DNA of 25,300 nucleotides, taken from positions 1 through 25,300 of the forward strand of contig NW_020167574.1 of NCBI RefSeq assembly GCF_001641265.1, given 5' to 3'. Positions within the stretch are counted from its first letter, which is position 1. Every line of letters starts with the position of its first letter. The stretch is from Pseudogymnoascus destructans (taxonomy: Eukaryota; Ascomycota; Leotiomycetes; Thelebolales; Thelebolaceae). The notes beneath the pieces are model-generated. The model was given only the letters and a program-made list of their open reading frames with translations. It was not told the origin of the DNA and searched no databases. Position numbers and translations under genes: made by a program. This document shows, piece by piece, positions 18,244 to 25,300 of the stretch.

Positions 18244-19333
18244 TTGCTAAGCTTTATTAGTGTTATATGATTGTAATGCAATATGGTCTTCTGCTATATG
18301 ATTGTAATACAATATAGGAATTTTATTCTAATATATTGCTATCAAGACTTGATTGATATCACACCTTGCCCTCCCCTTACACTATAGAAATCTCCTTATC
18401 TCAAACCCGCAAGCCTTTCTCTCCCTTTCTTCCCATTTCCGTCCCATACTGGCTGACTATACGGGCTGGAATAGTGTTGACGTGAAAAAAAGGCATGAGA
18501 GCCCACGAGAAAAACCCTTCTGTTAATAAAGGCGAGACCGAAAAAAGAAAGCCCCACTGCACCTACTAGCTCCACCAAGCCAACCAATCACTGTTCTTGC
18601 CAGACTGAGCATATTATAGTATGGGTGATAGTGTCTGCCCGTCGCGCAGGGACAATGTCAACACAAAAAACAAATGCAAAAGAGCTCTCAAAAAACACCC
18701 TTGGCAAGAACACCAGACAGAAAGAAAGAAAGCACCTACTGCACTTACCCCTAATCCCCATCCAACCAACCATCACCCTCCTCCCCATCAACTTACTGTG
18801 CGCTCCAAGATCTCATACCCAGCGCCGCATCCTCTCTTCCCCTCTTCCCGACACTGCCGCTTACCTGCCACCCCCATTCCCACCTTCTACCCATCGAGCC
18901 ACACCCCAACACCTGCCGCCCCCCATCCGGCCCCCAAGTCGGCACTTTACCAGCCACCCCCTATGACACCCCTCTCCCACCCCTCACACCCTGCTCAGAC
19001 ATGCCATCCCATCCACACACGTCATTGTCATACTGACATTCGTTGCACTCAGTTTGCTAATCAAAACTCAAGAGCAAAACTTGGAAATCTCCTCCTCACA
19101 CCTACAAGTCACTATACATATTTTGGCTTATCACACCAACAACAAGAGCAATACTACTCAACGATTGCTACAACCATCTATGATTCATTACATGACATCA
19201 CTCATACTACCACATGACATATCTCTACCAACTAGAGGCCTAGGAGCATGAACGATAGCTCTAAAAGCTCCTACGAACCTCTATGATTCATTACATGTCA
19301 TCGCTCTTTAGTTACCCACAAGATTGGTTAAGT
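18244..19333. other. Low-complexity intergenic sequence without a gene
   Basis: The AT-rich left part has a near-duplicate ATATGATTGTAAT(G/A)CAATAT at about 18265-18316. The 18600-19020 part is very C-rich and gives proline/histidine-rich open frames that look like composition, not genes. A near-duplicate CTATGATTCATTACATG occurs at about 19178 and 19281. No promoter or RNA gene was seen. Confidence 0.5.
19026..19059 (+). repeat. 34-bp dispersed repeat, copy 2
   Basis: Matches 13408-13441 at 33 of 34 positions. The sequences on both sides differ between the two copies. Confidence 0.7.
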
Positions 19334-19381
19334 TATGACATAATTTGTCTATGACATAATTTGTCTATGACATAATTTGTC
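19334..19381. repeat. 16-bp tandem repeat, three copies
   Basis: Three exact units of TATGACATAATTTGTC, lying upstream of or inside the 5' part of the right-hand LTR. Confidence 0.95.
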
Positions 19382-19467
19382 TATAGGGGTACTCTGACCT
19401 TGGACCTCCTTTTACTTCCTATAGGCTACAAACCTAAGAGATGGTTCTATGGGATTCTCTTACGTCG

Positions 19468-19859
19468 ACTACAGTTACCAAGCCTGGTAATCATGGAAAG
19501 TCTTGGAAAATGAGAAAACTACACTCCTTTAGCATAAATAGGATTGCCCTTTCCTTAAGAAAGGGCAAGCAGACAATACAGTAAATCGACTATCACATAC
19601 TTCCACGTCTTTTCCAAGCTTCCAAGCATTCATCTTGTTACTCCTTGTTTCTGAAAAGTCAGTGAGGTGTTAACCTCTGACTTACCCCTGAGTTCCCAGA
19701 CTCAACATTTGTTGCAACTTGTCTGAACCACTTCACTACATCACACACCTGATTGCTGCGTTGTGGAATAGTCTAAGCTACGACCCTTTGGCTCTGTTTT
19801 CTAAGACAGTGTGTTGTCTTAGTAAATTCATCCCTTCCTTGGGTGGCAAGATTCTCACA
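19468..19859 (+). repeat. 5' LTR (visible part) of the right-hand Gypsy element
   Basis: Similar to 2764-3147. A TATA-like CATAAATAGG lies at 19533-19542, followed by the stem GCCCTTTCCTTAAGAAAGGGC-like repeat at 19546-19566, and a second stem CTAAGAC/GTCTTAG near 19800-19821. It ends TTCTCACA directly before the primer-binding site. The start of the LTR is uncertain. Confidence 0.7.
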
Positions 19860-19861
19860 TC

Positions 19862-19880
19862 TGGTGCACCCACCATTACA
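19862..19880 (+). promoter_or_regulatory. Candidate primer-binding site of the right-hand Gypsy element
   Basis: TGGTGCACCCACCATTACA starts two bases after the LTR end. The leading TGG would pair with a tRNA CCA end. It is conserved in the copy at 3150-3168, supporting function. The tRNA was not identified. Confidence 0.55.
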
Positions 19881-20592
19881 GTCATCCCTGTTACAATAAC
19901 AGCTCACAGCTTGTCACAGCTTGTTATGGTTGTTATGGTTGTTATGGGATTACGGGTGTAGCCTTCGCCACCAAGGTTACAACCACTAAGCAGACAACTG
20001 TATGATTCAATCTTATGTTACGATGGTCCTAGACTGGGCATCATGATCTCTATGACCATCGTAACATAAGATTGAATCTCATTTCTTCATTAGCTCTTCC
20101 TGAGCAAGAAACCAGAAACCAGCACAAACCTTCGAGCAACAGAACCCTCAAACCAGACACCAACACAAATCTTCGAGCAACAGAACCTCCAGAACCAGAA
20201 ATCGAAACTCAGACCAAGACATTGCTCTTTAGCAAAGAACTAGATCTAGATACAGAACCAGAAAACCCAGACACAAATACAGCCAAAATCGATTCCAGAA
20301 CTACACATTGAACCAGAACCAGAACCAGAACACCAGAACATCAAATCCAGAAACTACAAGTCAACTCAATACCACACTCAAGCATCAGAACCCAGAACAT
20401 TATATCAGCAGAATTAGACCTTTCCGTGATGCTCCCTCAACAAGGATATAACCGTGACAGAAGTGTGCTCCTCTTGAGTGGCTCGTACGGCCGACAACTG
20501 CATAATAGGGCCTTCACCACATACGTGTCTAGTTCCTGATACTGACAAAGTCAGAAGAAGATCCTGACCTCGACCAATTCTAAGGACAAGAA
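19881..20592 (+). other. Gypsy leader with tandem repeats
   Basis: No convincing gene. It has three 9-bp TTGTTATGG units at about 19918-19946, the palindrome described separately, and a duplicated segment around CTTCGAGCAACAGAACC (about 20131 and 20172). The CAGAACCA-rich sequence up to 20400 is low complexity. An open frame at 20072-20311 follows this composition and may be decayed N-terminal gag or leader. Confidence 0.4.
20004..20078. repeat. 25-bp perfect inverted repeat in the Gypsy leader
   Basis: Arms 20004-20028 and 20054-20078 are exact complements (GATTCAATCTTATGTTACGA and five more bases), with a 25-nt spacer. In the RNA it would form a very stable hairpin. Confidence 0.95.
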
Positions 20593-21780
20593 GTGAAGCC
20601 TGCTATAATGGCACGCGATGCACAAGGACATGTCATCCGTGACAGGAGTCAAGATCAAGGACAAGAAACCCAATCTACTACAAGCAATGAGGACTGCTTA
20701 GAAAGCCACACCTACAATAGAAGGGAAACACTACTCGAGGATCCAGAACACCAAGCTACCCTTCGCATTTGGGAGCTTAAAGACCTCTCAGTTGTCAGCA
20801 TCTGGAGCCAAGCCCAGAGAGAGGCTGCGCTTCAAATCCAAGAGCAGATGATGGAGGATTATGATCATGTCACCCAGCTCTACAATACTACCCTCCAGAA
20901 GAGTCGAGGAGAAGGCTACATATGATGACAATATCAGCCAGCTACAAGAGGTTATCCAAGCTCATGAGCAGACAATGGCAGGACAAGCTGCTGTTGTGAA
21001 ATATCTTGAAAATGAGAAGTCAAAAAGCAGCACTACTCGCAATAGAGAATCACACCAGAAATCCACCAAGATCCCAGACCCTCCTACTCTTACAGAGGGA
21101 ATAGAGCCAGCTTATGATGATTGGAGCATTAAGATAAAGATGAAGCTTGAGGCGAACCTTGACCATTTTCCTACTCCAGCCCTTCAGATGGGTTATGTGC
21201 AAAGCAGACTAGGTGGCAAAGCCTCCTCTCACATCAATCCACGCCTTCGATCTACTCAGAACAAGTTTCAAACTGTAGAGGAAATGTTTGAAGTCCTAGA
21301 CAGAGTCTTCAGTGATCCAGACTGCCGCTTTACTGCACAACGCGCATATAGAAAGCTCTTAAAACAAGGATAACTTTGCTACCTTTTGGGCAGAGTTTCA
21401 GAGACTCACTGTTGAACTGGATTACTCAGAAGAGACCCTCATTGATGACCTCTGCCATAAGGTTAATACGAAGATGCAGACTGCTTTAATAGCAGAGATA
21501 AACCCAAGCTCTCTTCATGCCTTTGCACAAAAGTGCTTATTGATCAGAATATCCAGCAACTTCAAATCCAAGACGCTCGCACTGTCCCTCGAGTTATTCA
21601 GCAAGCCTTTAAGCCACAAGACTTTCACAGTAAGGCTAGCAGCCTACTACAAACCCACCTGCTAGCTTTAGACCACCAAGACTATATCGTGCACCACATC
21701 AGAACCCTGCAACTGAGAAGCTAATGCAGGAAGGCCGCTGCTTCCATTGCCAGCAAACTGGACACCGAGCTTATGAATGT
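20593..21780 (+). pseudogene. Gypsy gag with CCHC zinc knuckle, frameshifted
   Basis: The frame starts about 20593 (MKPAIMARDAQGHVIRDRSQ) and shifts near 20920 into one that carries a coiled-coil-like helix and the capsid-like block AYDDWSIKIKMKLEANLDHF, EEMFEVLDRVFSDPD. It stops at 21373, and a third frame gives FATFWAEFQRLTVELDY and ALIAEINPSSLHAFAQKCLL. The zinc knuckle CFHCQQTGHRAYEC is at 21739-21780. The capsid/nucleocapsid order is typical of fungal Gypsy gag. The product cannot be made in one piece. Confidence 0.8.
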
Positions 21781-24700
21781 CCTACCAAGAATGCTCAAGT
21801 CCACGAAGTTAGCACTTATGATGCTCCCACTTTCGGGAAAAGAATAACCTTCAGACAAGACGTCCCTGAAGGTGTCATGACAGCCAGAATTGCAACTTCT
21901 TCCTCAAGCTTTGGATTAGATCCAGATACTCCATTCATAGTTACTTGTATGATAGGAAAATCAAAAATCAAAGCACAAGCCCTTATCGATACTGGAGCTA
22001 CTGGAGGAAACTTTGTGAATGCTGTTGATGCAGAATGAATTTGTGAGATAGAAGGCATATCACCAGTAGAGCTTTTAAAGCCACGCCCTATTCAAGGCTT
22101 TGATGGAACAGCAGCCCCTCCCATCACTCATGCTATATACCCTCGCCTACAGGTCCAAGACCATGTTGAAAGTCTATGCCTCTATTCATCACCACTCTTG
22201 GGAAACATTCTGTCATTCTTGGGAAGGCTTGGATGAAGCAACATGGACTTATACTTGATATGGTAAATGACCAAGTCATATTTACTAAAGGTCATTGCCA
22301 GCACACTACACCAACGAATACTCAAAATCGAAACCTACATTGCCCCCAAGTCAATAAGCAAATACAAGATGACAAATCTTGGAAGCCAGCCCTCCAACCT
22401 CCTTATAAGAACAAGAACACATGCACTGTCGCAATGATTGGAGCCGCACCATTTAATATGCTTCGGAAGCAGAAGGGAGCTAAGGTTTTTGCAGTATCAT
22501 TTAAAAATATACTCGCTGAACAGGCAAAGGAGGAAGCGAAGGAAATCAACCCAAAACTGATCCTCCCAAAGGAGTTCCATAAATATCTCGATGTGTTCTC
22601 AAAGCAGGCTGCAGATGAACTCCCCCCTCACCGATATGCAGACCACCACATCGTCTTAGAACAAGATTCGAAATTAGGACATGCGCCCCTTTACAACATG
22701 TCAAAGGAGGAACTTGATCTTGTGAAGAAATATATTGACGACAATTGTCGAAAGGATTTATTGAAGCTAGCAAAGCTCCCTTTGCCTCTCCTGTCCTTTT
22801 CGTCTGCAAACCAGGTGGCGGACTTCGATTCTCTGTGTTGATTACCGCAAGCTAAATGCCATCACAAGAAAAGACTCATACCCACTACCCCTCATCGATG
22901 AAACATTGGCTCAGATCACAGGTGCCAAATATCTTACAAAGATTGACATTCGTCATGCATTTAATCGGATCCGTATGCAAACAAAAGAGGATGAAGATCT
23001 CACTACCTTTAAGACGAGATTTGGATCATACAAGTACAAGGTCCTCCCTTTTGGCCTTACAAATGGCCCTGCAACATTCCAGCGATATATGAACAAAACC
23101 CTTATGGAATACATAAACAATTTGTTACAGCATATATGGATGATCTCCTCATCTATAGTGCAAATCGATCTGAGCATACCCAGCACGTGCAAATGGTTTT
23201 ACAGAAGCTCCGCGAAGCTGGACTACAAGCAGACATTGCAAAATGTGAATTCTATGTCCAAGAAACAAAATTCCTAGGGCTTATCATTGGAATCTATGGC
23301 ATGAGAATGGACCCTGCAAAAGTCCAAACTATACTTGAATGGAAAGCACCAAGGTTGCTCCGAGATACACAAGCCTTCATTGGGTTCTGTGTGTTCTACC
23401 GCGGTTTATAAGAAGCTACTCTACTATTATGAAGCCACTGGTAAATCTCACAAGGAAAGGTCAAATATTTGAATGAACCAAGCCTGCCAGGCAGCCTTTG
23501 AGCTAATTAAAAAGACTGTTACAGAAGCACCTGTGCTACAACACTTCGACCGGGACAAAACAGCGTATGTAGAAGCAGACGCCTCAGACGGCTATAGTAA
23601 CCCTCACAGTTTAGATGTTCAGAAACTACACGAGGGTACTACCTTACAAGGCACTCCTTAAAAGTGTATCCAGCGTGGCTGGAGTGCCAACTACATAATT
23701 AGCAATGCTATGACAAGGAGCTATTGGCCATCATTAGATGCTTCAAAGCATGGAGACCAGAAGTTGAGGGCACAGCAATGCCAGTACAAGTTTTGTCAGA
23801 CCACAAGAGTCTTGAATATTTCATGAGCACAAAAAAGCTTACTAGGCGGCAAGCTCGATGGGCAGAATTCCTCTCGATACAATTTCCAAATCATATATCG
23901 ACCTGGCAAGCAGAACGGAAAAGCAGATGCATTAACTCGAAGACCAGGGGATAGACCAGAAGGGAATGAAGAAGATGACCGTCAAAAACAACAGCTTCAA
24001 ACTCTATTACCTCTTAAGAGACTCCATCCGGATCTCGCACAGCAGCTAGAACTCAAAAGTCAAGGGCAGGCACAAGATGCTCAACTTGCACCAATCCTAC
24101 CACAAGATCAAAGCATCCATGACCAGATTCAAGCTGCGCAGCTCCAGGATGAATTATGCAAGGATACAATCCGAAGACTACAGAACAACGAGCGAGATAG
24201 CCCAAGTATAGCCTTAGCACATTGCGAAGAGAGAAATGGACTCTTACTCTACCAAAATCGAGTTTGGATCCCAGAGGACATCCAAGTTAAACTCCTACAA
24301 GAAGTTCATGACCAGCCAGCAATGGGGCACCCTGGAATTGGAAAAATGGTTCGCATCATTAAGAGACAGTACTACTGGCCTCGTATGGACAAGACTATCA
24401 CTCAATATGTAAAGAATTGCCATATCTGCAAGAGATCAAAACAACCCGGATGCATACAATGGACTCCTACAACCAATCCCAATTGGAAGCCAACCATGGA
24501 AGGACATATCACTCTATTTTATTACAGGATTACCATTATGTGAAGGAAACAATTCTATCCTTGTAGTAGTTACAAAAGAGCGCCATTTTATCCCATGCTT
24601 TGCAGGTAAAGAAGGCACTACAGCAGAAGCTACAGCGAGGTTACTACTCCAGCATGTATGGAAACACCATGGTTTACCAAATTCCATCATCTCAGACAGA

Positions 24701-25300
24701 GGGCCCCAGTTTGTAGCTGTAGTGTGGAAATCCTCTGCAAAGTTTGGAAAGTTACAATCAAATTGTCTACAGCCTTCCACCCAGAAACGGACAGGCAAAC
24801 TGAGAGGTTTAATGCAGAACTCGAGCGATATTTACGGGCTCATGTCAACTATCTCCAAGACAACTGGGTTGAATATCTTTGCATGGCTGAATTCACAGCA
24901 AATGCCCTTCCATCAGACTCAACAAAAGTTAGCCCATTTTTTGCAAACAAGGTTTTCGAGCCAAGAATGAGCTTTGATATAGAGGATAGCACGTTCCAAA
25001 CTGCCCTTCAAGAACATAAGGACATAGCTCAAAACATGAAAGATATTTGGGAATTCCTACAAGACCAGATCGCCCTCTCACAAACCCGAATGGAGCACTT
25101 TGCAAATCAAAACAGGAAGCCAGCACCAAGATATAAGATAGGAGACCGAGTCTGGCTTTCTACTCGGAATATCAAAACCCAACGACCCTCAAAGAAACTT
25201 GACCATAAGCAAGTTGGTCCATTTCAAATCCTTGAGCAAATTGGGAATGTTGCATACCGACTCCAGCTACCACCAAGCATGAATATACACCCTGTGTTTC
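21781..25300 (+). pseudogene. Gypsy pol: protease, RT, RNase H, integrase, frameshifted and partial
   Basis: The protease motif ALIDTGATGGNF has its catalytic D at 21988-21990; a TGA follows at 22036-22038. The RT spans about 22600-23411: KPGGGLRF, KIDIRHAFNRIRM, VLPFGLTNGPATFQRYM, and the active site YMDD at 23133-23144, reached only after a frameshift near 23120. The RNase H is marked by VEADAS (about 23570), LSDHKSLEYFM and GKADALT (about 23920). The integrase has an HHCC zinc finger (HPGIGKM ... CHICKRSK, 24325-24440) and a core with SDRGPQF (D at 24695-24697) and AFHPETDRQTERF. A C-terminal part with KQVGPFQILEQIG runs to the window edge. At least ten stops or frameshifts are present. 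A chromodomain, if any, is outside. Confidence 0.88.

Larger units (their letters stand above)
19468..25300 (+). mobile_element. Ty3/Gypsy LTR retrotransposon, decayed, 3' end outside window
   Basis: The order is LTR, primer-binding site, long leader, gag with zinc knuckle, protease, RT, RNase H, integrase. This gene order (integrase after RNase H) defines the Ty3/Gypsy type. The frame is broken at least ten times. The 3' LTR is not in the window, so age and target duplication cannot be judged. The true left edge may lie upstream of 19468, which is only where similarity to the copy at 2764 begins. Confidence 0.85.

Noticed and set aside
18621..19217. 198-aa proline/histidine-rich open frame
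   Set aside because: It follows the C-rich composition, has no domain, and overlaps an equally long frame in another phase.

Overview
The window looks like nuclear DNA from a filamentous ascomycete (Pezizomycotina). The reasons are short introns (53-71 nt) with GT/AG ends and, in one case, a perfect TACTAAC branch site, a fungal-type Iwr1 gene, Fot1/pogo-family DNA transposons with TA target sites, and Ty3/Gypsy retrotransposons. There are no prokaryotic signals, and I found no tRNA, rRNA or CRISPR.

Layout. 1-2344: 5' part of a decayed Ty3/Gypsy element on the minus strand (LTR, primer-binding site, gag, protease), running off the left edge. 2345-6824: gene-poor, with a second LTR fragment (2764-3168), a 15-bp minisatellite and two microsatellites. 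6825-9834: a host island of two convergent genes, a Myb/SANT-like protein (+) and the RNA polymerase II import factor Iwr1 (-). Both are recognisable along their length and have plausible introns, but single-nucleotide frameshifts break both. 9835-11601: no gene seen. 11602-12799: a minus-strand hypothetical fragment beside a frameshifted glutathione S-transferase relic on the plus strand.

12799-18241 is a stack of DNA transposons. A truncated pogo element (D) begins inside the GST stop codon. It is followed by a hAT transposase relic, then by a pogo element (B) whose left terminal repeat is split by an apparently intact second pogo element (A: 1991 bp, 72-bp perfect inverted repeats, 577-aa DDD transposase). 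A 422-bp foldback MITE (C) with the same outer termini as B lies 63 bp further on. 18244-19467 is low-complexity, repeat-rich sequence without a supportable gene. From about 19468 to the right edge runs a second Ty3/Gypsy element on the plus strand (LTR, primer-binding site, palindromic leader, gag, protease, RT, RNase H, integrase). It is heavily frameshifted and its 3' end lies outside the window.

How it fits together. Only transposase A looks able to work as it stands. B carries one internal stop plus the A insertion, C is non-autonomous, and both retroelements are dead. No multi-gene host pathway is visible. The points most worth checking are the nested A-in-B insertion, the matching terminal architecture of B and C, the stop codon made at the GST/D junction, and the one-base losses in both host genes, two of which fall in the same short motif.
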